Program-made: the position numbers and the translations under genes
The notes under the pieces: generated by a model
The model's input: the letters and a program-made list of their open reading frames with translations, nothing else
Told to the model about the DNA's origin: nothing
The model's database searches: none
Shown: positions 28,008 through 37,516 of the stretch, one piece after another
Layout: the number at the start of each line of letters is the position of its first letter
Numbering within the stretch: position 1 is the stretch's first letter
Assembly: GCF_004137355.1 (NCBI RefSeq)
Contig: NZ_SDVB01000170.1
Span: 352,918-416,917 of the forward strand
Direction: 5' to 3'
DNA from: Ciceribacter ferrooxidans
Lineage (GTDB): Bacteria > Pseudomonadota > Alphaproteobacteria > Rhizobiales > Rhizobiaceae
Length of the DNA: 64,000 nt

Positions 28008-30467
28008 CTAGAAGAGACCGCCGGAGCCCGAGGTCACGGCCTCGTTCGCCTGCGGCGACGTCCGCAGGATTTCCTCCGGCGCCATGTACTCCTCCATACC
28101 GATGACCGAGAAGCTGTCGGCCGGACCGGTGCCGGGCTTGAAGGCCTCGATGATGGTATCCGGCTCGCCCTGCACCGCCGCCATGCCGGTCTTGCGGTTG
28201 ATGGCGATCAGGCTCATGCCCTCCGGAATGTGGAACTTGCCTGGCGGCGTGCCGGCGACGGCAGCCTGCATGAATTCGTTGAAGATCGGGGCCGACAGCG
28301 AGCCGCCGGTCGCGCCGCGGCCGAGCGGGGCCGGATTGTCGTAGCCGATGTAGAGACCCGCGACGAGATCGGGGGTGTAGCCGACGAACCAGGCATCCTT
28401 CTCGTCGTTGGTGGTGCCGGTCTTGCCGGCGACGGGCCGGTCGAGCTTGATCTTGCCGGCTGCGGTGCCGCGCGTGATGACCCCCTCCATGATCGAGGTG
28501 ATCTGGTAGGCCGTCATCGGATCGAGCACCTGTTCGCGATTGTCGACGACCGCCGGCTCTTCCTGATTGCTCCAGCCGTCGGCATTGCAGCCTTCGCAGA
28601 CCCGTTCCTCGTGACGGAAGATCGTCTTGCCGTAGCGGTCCTGGATGCGGTCGATGAGCGTCGGCTTGATCTGCTTGCCGCCGTTGGCGAGCACGGCATA
28701 GGCCGAAACCATCCGCAGCACCGTCGTTTCGCCCGAACCGAGGGACATCGCCAGAACCGGGTTCATCTTGTCGTAGATACCGAAGCGTTCGGCGTATTCT
28801 GCAACGAGGTTCATGCCCATGTCGTTGGCAAGGCGCACGGTCATCTGGTTACGCGACTTTTCGATGCCGAGCCGGAGCGTCGACGGACCGGCCGAGCCGC
28901 CGCCGTAGTTTTGCGGGCGCCAGACCTGGCCGCCCTGCACGATCTCGATCGGCGCGTCCATGATGACGGAAGCGGGAGTATAGCCGTTGTCGAGCGCGGC
29001 GGCGTAGACGAACGGCTTGAACGACGAACCGGGCTGGCGCATCGCCTGGGTGGCACGGTTGAATTCCGACTGTGCATAGGAGAAACCGCCGACCATGGCG
29101 AGAACGCGGCCCGTGTGCGGATCCATCGCGACAAGGCCACCCTGCACCTTCGGCGGCTGGCGCAGACGGTAGCGATCCTTCTGCCCCTCGCCTTCGAGGG
29201 CTTCGACGAAGACGACATCGCCGGCCTTCAGTACGCCTTCCGGAGACTTCGCGGTCTTGCGGTCGCCGGTCGCGGAGCGATAGGCCCAGTCCATGTCCGC
29301 GGCCATGATCTTGCCGGTCTGGCGCTCGGCCGCCACCTTGCCGCCGGCTTCGGTCGCCGGCTGCAGGCCGATGTCGACGCGGTCGCTGGAGACGGCGAGC
29401 ACGACGGCCAGCTTCCATTCCGGAACGTCGCTCAAGCCCGCCACCTTCGCGAGCGGCACGCCCCAGTCGCCCGAGACGTCGATCTGGCTGACGGGGCCGC
29501 GGTAGCCGCGACGCTCATCATAGGTGAGCAGCCCCTTCTGGAGAGCCTTGCGGGCGACGATCTGCATCTTGGGATCGAGCGATGTGCGGACGGACAGCCC
29601 GCCCTCGTAGAGTGCCTTGTCGCCGTAACGCTCGATGATCTGGCGACGGACCTCCTCGGCAAAGTAGTCCGAGGCGAAGAGATGGGAACCGGTGCGGCGA
29701 AGAGTGACGCCGAGCGGCTGCTTCTTCGCCTCCGCACCGTCCTCCTGCGAAACGAAGCCGTTCTCGACCATGCGGTCGATGACCCAGTTGCGGCGCTCGA
29801 GGGCGGCATCGGGGTGGCGGAACGGATGATAGTTGGACGGGCCCTTCGGCAGCGAAGCGAGATAAGCGGCCTCGGCGATGGTGAGTTCGGTCACCGACTT
29901 GTCGAAATACGTGAGCGCGGCACCGGCAATACCGTAGGCGTTCATGCCGAAGAAGATCTCGTTCAAGTAGAGTTCGAGAATCTTGTCCTTCGAATAGGCC
30001 TGCTCGATGCGGAAGGAGAGGATCGCTTCCTTCACCTTGCGGTCAATCGTCTGGTCAGCGGTCAGCAGGAAGTTCTTGGCGACCTGCTGGGTGATGGTCG
30101 AGGCACCGACCGGACGGCGACCGGAGCCGAAATTCTGCAGGTTGACCAGAATCGCGCGACCGAGACCATAGATGTCGACGCCGGGGTGATTGTAGAAGTT
30201 CTTGTCTTCGGCCGAAAGGAAGGCGGCCTTGACGCGGTCCGGGACCGCCTGGATCGGCAGGAACAACCGACGCTCGCGCGCGTATTCGGCCATCAGCGAG
30301 CCGTCATCGGCATGGATGCGGGTCGCGACCGGAGGTTCATAACTCGACAGGACGGCGAAATCCGGCAGATCCCTCGTGACGTTGGTCAGATAGATCGCGA
30401 CGACCACCGCAACGGCGAGCGCAAGCACGGAGGCAAGTCCGAAGAAGTATCCAATCAGTCTGATCAT
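28008..30467 (-). CDS. mrcA: Bifunctional class A penicillin-binding protein (PBP1A type)
   Basis: Inner-membrane peptidoglycan synthase with glycosyltransferase and transpeptidase activities; 819 residues from MIRLIGYFFGLASV at 30467 (an open frame continues 26 codons upstream). One N-terminal transmembrane helix covers about 5-28. The GT51 domain follows with its catalytic Glu in SAEDKNFYNHPGVD (about 85-98). The transpeptidase domain has the SxxK serine in PGSSFKPFVYAA and the KTGTT box. An OB-like insert and a C-terminal tail are also seen. It is likely transcribed on its own; amiC upstream ends 275 bp before the start. Confidence 0.93.
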   Translation of the reverse strand: MIRLIGYFFGLASVLALAVAVVVAIYLTNVTRDLPDFAVLSSYEPPVATRIHADDGSLMAEYARERRLFLPIQAVPDRVKAAFLSAEDKNFYNHPGVDIYGLGRAILVNLQNFGSGRRPVGASTITQQVAKNFLLTADQTIDRKVKEAILSFRIEQAYSKDKILELYLNEIFFGMNAYGIAGAALTYFDKSVTELTIAEAAYLASLPKGPSNYHPFRHPDAALERRNWVIDRMVENGFVSQEDGAEAKKQPLGVTLRRTGSHLFASDYFAEEVRRQIIERYGDKALYEGGLSVRTSLDPKMQIVARKALQKGLLTYDERRGYRGPVSQIDVSGDWGVPLAKVAGLSDVPEWKLAVVLAVSSDRVDIGLQPATEAGGKVAAERQTGKIMAADMDWAYRSATGDRKTAKSPEGVLKAGDVVFVEALEGEGQKDRYRLRQPPKVQGGLVAMDPHTGRVLAMVGGFSYAQSEFNRATQAMRQPGSSFKPFVYAAALDNGYTPASVIMDAPIEIVQGGQVWRPQNYGGGSAGPSTLRLGIEKSRNQMTVRLANDMGMNLVAEYAERFGIYDKMNPVLAMSLGSGETTVLRMVSAYAVLANGGKQIKPTLIDRIQDRYGKTIFRHEERVCEGCNADGWSNQEEPAVVDNREQVLDPMTAYQITSIMEGVITRGTAAGKIKLDRPVAGKTGTTNDEKDAWFVGYTPDLVAGLYIGYDNPAPLGRGATGGSLSAPIFNEFMQAAVAGTPPGKFHIPEGMSLIAINRKTGMAAVQGEPDTIIEAFKPGTGPADSFSVIGMEEYMAPEEILRTSPQANEAVTSGSGGLF

Positions 30468-30742
30468 AATCGAGCTACCGGCGTTCGCTTTCGGTTCGGC
30501 GCGCAATGGCAAACATCGCACATGTCGTCGCGTTTTGCACGTCAAGCGCCTATTGGCAAGACTTCGGGGACAGCCAGGCGACGCTGTCGCTGTGCTCCTC
30601 GATGCCTCCCCGGAGTAAAGGCGCGATTGTGAGGAAAATAGGGCCAGTCAGCGCCCGTCCCGCATTCATTCCGCACGGCGGGCGGCAAAAGCCACCTCCG
30701 CCTCGACGGCGTCGCGCATCGGCAGCGCGGCGAAGGTTCGCA

Positions 30743-32026
30743 TCAGCCACCGTTCGCAAGTGCCGGCTCGCGGTATCGGGTGATTGCCGCGGTCAGCAGT
30801 TCGGCGATCTTCTCCCGCCAGCTTTCGTCGAGCAACACCTTCTCGTCCTCCTTGTTCGACAGGAAGCCGAGCTCGAGCAGGATCGACGGGACGTCGTGGG
30901 CCTGCAGGACACGGAAACCCGCAAAACGGTGCGGATTATTGATCAGGGCGACCTGCCCTTCGAAGGACGACACGACCTGCTCTGCCATCGCTACGGAAAA
31001 CGCCTGGGTTTCGCGCCGGGTGAAATCGAGAAGGATGTCGGTGACCTCCGCCGGCTCGGTGGCGAGATCGGCGCCGCCGATCACGTCGGCGAGGTTTTCC
31101 CGTTCGGCAAGCTCGGCGGCCATCTTGTCGGAGGCCTTGTCGGAGATCGTGTAGACGGTCGCACCGCGGATGTTGTCCTGCCGCAGCTTGTCGGCATGAA
31201 GGGAAACGAAGAGGTTCGCATGGTGCTGGCGCGCGATCGTCACCCGCTCGGACAGGGACAGGAACTCGTCGCCGTCACGCGTCAGGAAGGCGAAGATCCC
31301 CGGCTCCCTGGCTAGACGCCGCTGCAAAGCCTTGGCGAAGGCGAGCGTGATGTCCTTTTCAGGTGTCTTGGTTTCGGCGGCGATCGCGCCGTTGTCGATG
31401 CCGCCGTGGCCAGCGTCGATGGCAATGACGAAGGTGCCGCCCGGGACCGGACTGGATGTTCCGAGCCGGTCGCCCCGTGCCGCCGCCTCAGCGGCCGGGG
31501 TGCCGACAGCCGTCTTTCCGCCACTCCAGGCCTGGCGCTTGACGAGATCGTCGAAGACTTCCCTCTTCACCATCTCGGCGTCCAGCACGAGACGAAAGCC
31601 CTTGCCAGCCTCGTCGGCCTGCACTTCGGCAAGTGCGAGCTGTGCGGGTCGCTCGGTCGTCAGCACGATTCGCGCGGACTGGGCACCAATCGCGCCGTAA
31701 CGGACGTCCTTGAAAAGGCCGCGCGCCTTCAGATCCTCCACCGGAAAGGCGAAAGCCATGGCGGGCAGGTCGACAACGATGCGATCGGGCTTCTCCAGGT
31801 AACGGACTTCGAAAACCGGTTTACGGTCGAGGTCGACGACGATGCGGGTTCGGGCCCGGTCGCCGGCGATTCTCGCGGCATAGGCGAGCACCGGCGGTTC
31901 CCGGTCCTCATCGGCGGCCGACGCGCTTTCCGGCACCGTCAGCGACAACAGCGCCGCCATCAGGACGCCGAGCAGCCACGCGCTGCGGCGCGACCCTGAC
32001 CGACAGAATCCGGACTGATGCAACAC
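30743..32026 (-). CDS. amiC: N-acetylmuramoyl-L-alanine amidase (AmiC type)
   Basis: Periplasmic zinc amidase that splits septal peptidoglycan during cell separation. The 427-residue product starts at a GTG (32026) with AAAGGGG just upstream; a longer frame exists but lacks such a site. Order: signal peptide (to about residue 37), AMIN targeting domain (about 45-165, with RIVVDLPAM), linker, Amidase_3 domain from about 200 with zinc ligand His in IDAGHGGIDNG, catalytic segments NLFVSLHADK and the closing ILLELGFLSNKEDE with the catalytic Glu. It is divergent from rne and upstream of the PBP gene, so cell-wall synthesis and cleavage genes are neighbours. Confidence 0.92.
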   Translation of the reverse strand: MLHQSGFCRSGSRRSAWLLGVLMAALLSLTVPESASAADEDREPPVLAYAARIAGDRARTRIVVDLDRKPVFEVRYLEKPDRIVVDLPAMAFAFPVEDLKARGLFKDVRYGAIGAQSARIVLTTERPAQLALAEVQADEAGKGFRLVLDAEMVKREVFDDLVKRQAWSGGKTAVGTPAAEAAARGDRLGTSSPVPGGTFVIAIDAGHGGIDNGAIAAETKTPEKDITLAFAKALQRRLAREPGIFAFLTRDGDEFLSLSERVTIARQHHANLFVSLHADKLRQDNIRGATVYTISDKASDKMAAELAERENLADVIGGADLATEPAEVTDILLDFTRRETQAFSVAMAEQVVSSFEGQVALINNPHRFAGFRVLQAHDVPSILLELGFLSNKEDEKVLLDESWREKIAELLTAAITRYREPALANGG

Positions 32027-32598
32027 CCACCCCTTTCGATGAAATGACAGAGCCCGCCACCCATCCTCCACAAGAGAATCACCTCGGCGTGCTAAACACT
32101 ACTAATCCATGGGTATTATGGCACAAATGGGTTTTCCCTTGCTATTGCGGTGGAGAAAACATACAACGCAACCGAGGGATAGAGATGCCCACGGGATAGA
32201 ATCATCGCCGCGGCTGCCAACCGCAATCGGGTTTGGCGCCAGCTTGCCGGACATTCATCCTCCGTCTCTGCAGCTTTGTCCTGAAACTGGATCACAAGCC
32301 GGCATTCGGTCGGTTTCGTCTACTGGTGGGTAACTACCAAACGCTCTTTGTGAGCATTCATCGGGCCCAAGGGCCTATGGCATTGTCGTTTTTGTTCGGT
32401 CTTTGATGTCGTTGCAGCAGGTAGTCAGAAACATCAGCGGATTTGGAGCGCTCGGCGCCCCGGACGCTGTTCAGTTGCTGCTCGCTCACCCCACCGGACG
32501 AAGACATCTATATCCGGCGCGTCCCCAAGATATCTCTCGTCCGTTCCAGCAACGTGCGACTCGATCTTGCCGCGAAGGCGCCGAGGAGCACAACTTAT
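32027..32598. other. Long divergent amiC/rne spacer and rne 5' leader
   Basis: About 570 bp without a gene. A possible plus-strand promoter is TTGCTA (32139-32144), 17 bp, TACAAC (32162-32167), which would give an rne leader of about 420 nt. Long rne leaders are known in E. coli to carry RNase E autoregulation. A short hairpin (ggccc/gggcc near 32370) is present. I see no tRNA, repeat or convincing small ORF. Confidence 0.5.
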
Positions 32599-35409
32599 AT
32601 GGCAGACAGAATGCTTATCGACGCGTCTCACGAGGAAGAGACGCGCGTTGTCGTCGTTCGTGGTAACCGGATAGAAGAATTCGATTTCGAGTCCCAGCAT
32701 AAGAAACAGATCAGGGGCAACATCTATCTGGCAAAGGTCACGCGGGTCGAACCCTCGCTGCAGGCCGCCTTCGTCGATTACGGCGGCAATCGCCACGGCT
32801 TCCTGGCCTTCGCCGAAATCCATCCCGATTACTACCAGATCCCGCTTGCGGATCGCCAGGCGCTCCTGAGCGCCGAAGCCGAGGAGCATCGCCGCGCCGA
32901 CGAAGGCGATGCGGAACACGAAGCGCCGGCCGCCGCGGCCGAAGCCGTCTCCCCGGCCGAAGACGCCGAACCCGCTGCTGAAGCGGCAACGGCCGAAGAA
33001 GCTCCGGTCGAGGCCGCCGAGGAACCTGTCGCAAAGCCGAAGGCGCGGCGAGCCCGCAAGCCGCGCGGCAAGAAGGCCGCAGATGTGGCTGCAGAGCCGG
33101 CGGAAGAAGCCGGAGCGACGGACGAAGACGAAGGCGGCAAGACCATGGCCGCCATGGTCGACATGGACGAAATCTCCGAAGAGGCCGGCGGTCGCCGAGG
33201 ACGCGACGACGATTTCGACGATGATGACGACGATCACGTCGAGGAGAAGGAAGAAATCGAATCCGTCGGCGCCGAGGACGCGATGGAAGAGGTTCCTGAC
33301 CGCGTCGTTCGCAAGCCCCGCAAGCAGTATCGCATCCAGGAAGTCATCAAACGCCGGCAGATCCTGCTCGTGCAGGTCGCCAAGGAAGAGCGCGGCAACA
33401 AGGGTGCGGCCCTCACCACCTATCTTTCGCTTGCCGGCCGCTATTCGGTGCTGATGCCGAACACGGCGCGCGGCGGCGGCATCTCCCGCAAGATCACCAA
33501 TCCGGCCGACCGCAAGCGGCTGAAGGAAATCGCCCGCGGTCTCGAAGTGCCGCAGGGCATGGGCGTCATCCTGCGCACCGCCGGTGCGAACCGCACCAAG
33601 GTCGAGATCAAGCGCGACTTCGAATACCTGATGCGTCTTTGGGAAAACGTCCGGACGCTGACGCTGAACTCGACCGCGCCCTGCCTCGTCTACGAGGAAG
33701 GCTCGCTCATCAAGCGCTCGATCCGCGACCTCTATAACAAGGACATCGGAGAGATCGTCGTCGCCGGCGAAGACGGCTATCGTGAAGCGAAAGACTTCAT
33801 GAAGATGCTGATGCCGAGCCACGCCAAGGTCGTCCAGCCTTATCGCGACATTCACCCGATCTTCTCGCGTTCCGGCATCGAGGCCCAGCTTGACCGCATG
33901 CTGCAGCCGCAGGTGACGCTCAAATCCGGCGGCTACATCATCATCAACCAGACCGAAGCGCTGGTGGCGATCGACGTCAACTCCGGCCGCTCGACGCGCG
34001 AACACTCGATCGAGGACACCGCGCTGCAGACGAACCTCGAGGCGGCGGAGGAAGTCGCCCGCCAGCTTCGCCTGCGTGACCTTGCCGGCCTCATCGTCAT
34101 CGACTTCATCGACATGGAAGAGAAGCGCAACAACCGCGCCGTCGAGAAGAAGCTGAAGGATTGCCTGAAGAACGACCGCGCCCGCATCCAGGTCGGCCGG
34201 ATCTCGCATTTCGGCCTCCTCGAGATGTCGCGCCAGCGCATCCGCGCTTCGGTCCTCGAATCGACGACGCAGCTCTGCCCGCATTGCGGCGGCACCGGCC
34301 TCATCCGCTCGCAGTCCTCCGTTGCGCTGCATGTCCTGCGCGGCATCGAGGAATTTCTCCTGAAGAGCACGACGCACGACATCACCGTGCGCACGACGCC
34401 GGAAACGGCGCTCTATCTGCTGAACCACAAGCGCGGGACGATCGTCGACTACGAACGCCGTTTCGGCGTGTCGATCGTGATCGACTCCGACGACACCGTC
34501 GGATCGCAGCACTTCGCCATCGACCGCGGCGAACCCGTTCTGAACCCGGTCAAGATCGAAAGCCTGATGCCCGTGATTTCCGAGCCGGAAGAGGACGAGG
34601 AAATCTACATCGAGCCGGAAGAAGAGGATGAAGACGAAACCGTCGAAACCTCGTCCGCGCCGCAGGCAACCTCCAGTGAGGAGCAGCAGGGCCGCAAGCG
34701 CAAGCGTCGTCGGCGCCGGCGCAACCGCAACGGAAACGGCAACGGTGAGGCTGCCTCTGCATCTGCGCACGATGGCGTCGATGAGGATGAAGACGAGGAT
34801 GAGGATGAGGGCGAAGAGGAAGGCACCGTAGCCGCCTCTGCCGCAGCCGACGAGACGTCCGCAGAAGGCCAGAAGCGCAAGCGCCGCCGTCGCGGCAAGC
34901 GCGGCGGCCGCCGGAGCCGTCCGGGCGAAGAAGGCACGGCGGAAGCCGCAGGCGCCGAGGGCGACGAGTCCGAAGCGGCCGAGGATGAGGCCGAAGGTGG
35001 AGAAACCGCCGCCGAGGTGATCGAAGCGGTCGCCGAAGAAGCGGTGGCCGAGGAGCCGTCCGCCATGGCGGCCATCGAATCGGCGGAAGAACCGGTAGCT
35101 CGCAAGCCGCGCCGCACCCGCAAGGCCAAGGTCGCCGTTTCGCCGGTGGAGGAGCCGATCCTCGCCGAAGAGGCGCCGCCGGTCGAACCCGAAGTGGCAG
35201 AAAAGAGCGCGACGCTCGCCGAAGAACCGGTTGCCGAGGAGACCGTGACCGAAGAGGCGGCGGAACCGGCAAAGCCCGCCCGCGCCAACCGCCAGTCGAA
35301 TGTCGCCTCGTCCGAGCCGGTCGTGACTTCGGTGAAATCGGCCACGCCGGAAGGTGAAGGCGAAAAGCCGAAGAAGGGTGGCTGGTGGCAGAAGCGCGGC
35401 TTCTTCTGA
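32599..35409 (+). CDS. rne: Ribonuclease E
   Basis: Essential 5'-end-dependent endoribonuclease and scaffold of the RNA degradosome. 936 residues from MADRMLIDASHEEETR (GAGGAG upstream at 32583). The S1 domain (about 38-80 and 240-285) is split by an acidic Ala/Glu-rich insert at about 97-240, a known feature of alphaproteobacterial RNase E. Catalytic Asp459 (LVAIDVNSG) and Asp502 (IVIDFIDME), and the zinc-link CPHC at 560-563, are present. The C-terminal half is disordered with Arg-rich RNA-binding blocks (RKRRRRRR type) between acidic stretches. The protein ends GWWQKRGFF; a terminal GWW motif binds PNPase in Caulobacter. Confidence 0.96.
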   Translation: MADRMLIDASHEEETRVVVVRGNRIEEFDFESQHKKQIRGNIYLAKVTRVEPSLQAAFVDYGGNRHGFLAFAEIHPDYYQIPLADRQALLSAEAEEHRRADEGDAEHEAPAAAAEAVSPAEDAEPAAEAATAEEAPVEAAEEPVAKPKARRARKPRGKKAADVAAEPAEEAGATDEDEGGKTMAAMVDMDEISEEAGGRRGRDDDFDDDDDDHVEEKEEIESVGAEDAMEEVPDRVVRKPRKQYRIQEVIKRRQILLVQVAKEERGNKGAALTTYLSLAGRYSVLMPNTARGGGISRKITNPADRKRLKEIARGLEVPQGMGVILRTAGANRTKVEIKRDFEYLMRLWENVRTLTLNSTAPCLVYEEGSLIKRSIRDLYNKDIGEIVVAGEDGYREAKDFMKMLMPSHAKVVQPYRDIHPIFSRSGIEAQLDRMLQPQVTLKSGGYIIINQTEALVAIDVNSGRSTREHSIEDTALQTNLEAAEEVARQLRLRDLAGLIVIDFIDMEEKRNNRAVEKKLKDCLKNDRARIQVGRISHFGLLEMSRQRIRASVLESTTQLCPHCGGTGLIRSQSSVALHVLRGIEEFLLKSTTHDITVRTTPETALYLLNHKRGTIVDYERRFGVSIVIDSDDTVGSQHFAIDRGEPVLNPVKIESLMPVISEPEEDEEIYIEPEEEDEDETVETSSAPQATSSEEQQGRKRKRRRRRRNRNGNGNGEAASASAHDGVDEDEDEDEDEGEEEGTVAASAAADETSAEGQKRKRRRRGKRGGRRSRPGEEGTAEAAGAEGDESEAAEDEAEGGETAAEVIEAVAEEAVAEEPSAMAAIESAEEPVARKPRRTRKAKVAVSPVEEPILAEEAPPVEPEVAEKSATLAEEPVAEETVTEEAAEPAKPARANRQSNVASSEPVVTSVKSATPEGEGEKPKKGGWWQKRGFF

Positions 35410-35438
35410 GATCGCCATTCTGACGTCTGAAAGATGCG

Positions 35439-35463
35439 ACGGCCGCCCGATGGGCGGCCGTTT
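35439..35463 (+). terminator. Terminator after rne
   Basis: A 10-bp GC-rich stem (35439-35448 with 35452-35461, 3-nt loop) is followed by TTTCGCG. It lies 30 bp past the rne stop and before the convergent acetyltransferase gene. Confidence 0.7.
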
Positions 35464-35504
35464 CGCGTTCGCGCTTCCCCAAGCCGGCAAGTCCCGGGCA
35501 AGAG

Positions 35505-36065
35505 TCAGAGAAGCGGCCTGCGACGTGACATCAAAAGGGCCTGGGTACCGGCGACCATCGCCTCCCCTTGCACGGCAAAGCCGCATCGCGCAGCGAGGCG
35601 GATCGAGCGCTGGTGTGCGGGATCGAAGATGGCAGCGATGCTGTCGCCGACGAAATTGCCGTCCGCCCACCGGAGGACCGCCGTGAGCGCCTCGGTCGCG
35701 ATTCCTCGTCCCTGGACTTCCGGGGCCAGAAGCCAGCCCGCCTCGGGAACGCCGCCGAGCGACGGGGTCATCTCGCGCTTGAAGTCGGCGAAGCCCAGTT
35801 CGCCCAGATATTCGCCCGTGTGACGATCCTCGATCGCCCAATAACCGAAGCCGAGAAGACGCCAGTGCCCCACATAGCGCAGCAGGCGGGCCCAGCTCTC
35901 CTGCCTGGTGGACGGTTTTCCGCTGATGTAGCGGACGACGTTCTCATCGGCCCACATGCGAGCCAGCGCGTCGAGGTCGGAAACACGGTGCCCGCGCAGT
36001 CGCGTGCGCTCCGTCAACAGTTCCGGAGCCTCGAACGATGGCTGTCTCACCCATGAAATGGTCAT
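35505..36065 (-). CDS. GNAT N-acetyltransferase (RimJ/RimL-like)
   Basis: A 186-residue acetyl-CoA-dependent acetyltransferase of the Acetyltransf_3 type. The N-terminal TERTRLRGHRVSDLDALARM, the central GELGFADF strand, and the acetyl-CoA loop QGRGIATEAL (about 128-137) are typical, and the C-terminal half has ARCGFAVQGE. The start at 36065 has GGGAGG upstream. It is a single convergent gene next to rne; the substrate is unknown (ribosomal-protein N-termini or small molecules in relatives). Confidence 0.85.
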   Translation of the reverse strand: MTISWVRQPSFEAPELLTERTRLRGHRVSDLDALARMWADENVVRYISGKPSTRQESWARLLRYVGHWRLLGFGYWAIEDRHTGEYLGELGFADFKREMTPSLGGVPEAGWLLAPEVQGRGIATEALTAVLRWADGNFVGDSIAAIFDPAHQRSIRLAARCGFAVQGEAMVAGTQALLMSRRRPLL

Positions 36066-36158
36066 CGACACCTCCCGCCTCGTTGGTAGATCCAGTCCAG
36101 ACGTTAGAGCCTGACTTGGCCCATCTCGGCAAGAGATCAAAGGCGAGGGTTGCCGGCG

Positions 36159-37361
36159 CTATTTGAGCCAGCGCTCGATCCGGTCGAGTGCCTCGACCAT
36201 TTCCGCCATCGTGCCGGCGTAGGAGAAGCGCATGGCGCGGTGGCCCTCCACCGGATCGAAGTCGAGGCCGGGCGTCGCCGCGACGTCGATTGCCGAAAGC
36301 ATCTCGCGGGCAAAGGCCATGCTGTCATTGGTGTGACGGCTGACGTCGACATAGGCGTAGAATGCCCCGTCCATCGGCGACAGCAAGGGAAAGCCGAGCG
36401 TCGGCAGCCTCTCCATGAGATAGTCGCGATTGGCACGGCAGCTCGCCTTGTAATGCTCCAGTTCTTCGCCGGCGGAGAGCGCCGCGACCGCCGCGATCTG
36501 CGAGAGTTCCGGAGCGGAGATGTAGAGGCTCTGCGCCAGGCATTCGAGCGGGCGCACGAGTTCCGGCGGAACCACCATCCAGCCGATGCGCCAGCCGGTC
36601 ATGCAATAGTATTTCGAGAAGGAGTTGATGATGACTGCGTGGTCGCCGATCTCCAGCGCACTCGCCTCGTCACCGGAGAAGGTCAGGCCGTGATAGATCT
36701 CGTCGGAGATGAGGCTGATCCCCTCGTCCTCGCAATAGCGCGCCAGTTCTGCAAGCTGCGCCTTGCCGGTCACCGTCCCGGTCGGATTGGCGGGGCTCGC
36801 GAGGAGGACACCCTTCAGCCGCAACCCTGCTTGGCGTTGCGCGTTTTCGAGGCTTTCGGGAGTCAGGGTGAAATGCGTTCCGGCATTGACCGGTACTTCG
36901 ACGACCGTCAGGCCGAGCGCCTTGAGGATATTTCGGTAGGCCGGATATCCGGGCCTTGCGATCGCTACCGCATCGCCGGCGTCGAAAAGGCCGAGGAAAG
37001 CGAGGTTGAACGCCGCCGACGAGCCCGTCGTGACGATGATCCGTCCGGCGTCGACGGCAACGCCGTGCCGCCGCTGGTAGTAACACGCGAGCGCCTGGCG
37101 CAATTCGCCGGTTCCAAGTGCGTCCGTGTAGCCGATCCGGCCGTGCTCGAGCGCCGTCCGTGCCGCCGCAAGCGCCGCCTGCGGGGCGGGATGCCCGGGC
37201 TGGCCGACGGCCATGGAAATGACCGGCTGCCCCGCCTGCCGGCGCCGGGTGGCTTCCGCCAGCACATCCATGGCGTGGAACGGTTCGACGGCACTGCGTT
37301 TGGAAATGGTGACCACGGGCAATTCTCTCGCTTCTGCTGGGGCGCCTGACATTTGCCGCAT
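36159..37361 (-). CDS. PLP-dependent aminotransferase, class I/II
   Basis: Fold type I aminotransferase of the aspartate/aromatic group. The protein is about 400 residues. Substrate-binding segments SMAVGQPGHPAP and GSSAAFNLAFLGLFD, the PLP-contact SPANPTGT and ISDEIYHGLTF, and the active-site Lys in NSFSKYYCMTGWRIG are all present. The start is uncertain: ATG at 37361 or 37352, or GTG at 37376; none has a clear ribosome-binding site. It is divergent from the DsbA-like gene with 140-150 bp between. Its amino-acid substrate cannot be assigned. Confidence 0.88.
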   Translation of the reverse strand: MRQMSGAPAEARELPVVTISKRSAVEPFHAMDVLAEATRRRQAGQPVISMAVGQPGHPAPQAALAAARTALEHGRIGYTDALGTGELRQALACYYQRRHGVAVDAGRIIVTTGSSAAFNLAFLGLFDAGDAVAIARPGYPAYRNILKALGLTVVEVPVNAGTHFTLTPESLENAQRQAGLRLKGVLLASPANPTGTVTGKAQLAELARYCEDEGISLISDEIYHGLTFSGDEASALEIGDHAVIINSFSKYYCMTGWRIGWMVVPPELVRPLECLAQSLYISAPELSQIAAVAALSAGEELEHYKASCRANRDYLMERLPTLGFPLLSPMDGAFYAYVDVSRHTNDSMAFAREMLSAIDVAATPGLDFDPVEGHRAMRFSYAGTMAEMVEALDRIERWLK

Positions 37362-37516
37362 TATTGCTGTGTTCACAATGGCGAGATTGGCGCGGAGGGG
37401 CCATTTTTCGACCTTCCATTCCGCGCTCCAGACACTACATTGATCCCGAATCCAATCGGTTCCGACGGAGCCAGCCGGCTGTCGGCGATTTGCCGGCGGC
37501 CCTTACGAGGAATGAC

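Noticed and set aside
34690-34930. Arg-rich and acidic blocks in rne as a frameshifted or foreign segment
   Set aside because: Such low-complexity tails are the norm for the RNase E C-terminal half.
32434-35841. 1135-codon minus-strand frame opposite rne
   Set aside because: Antisense to rne with low-complexity translation.
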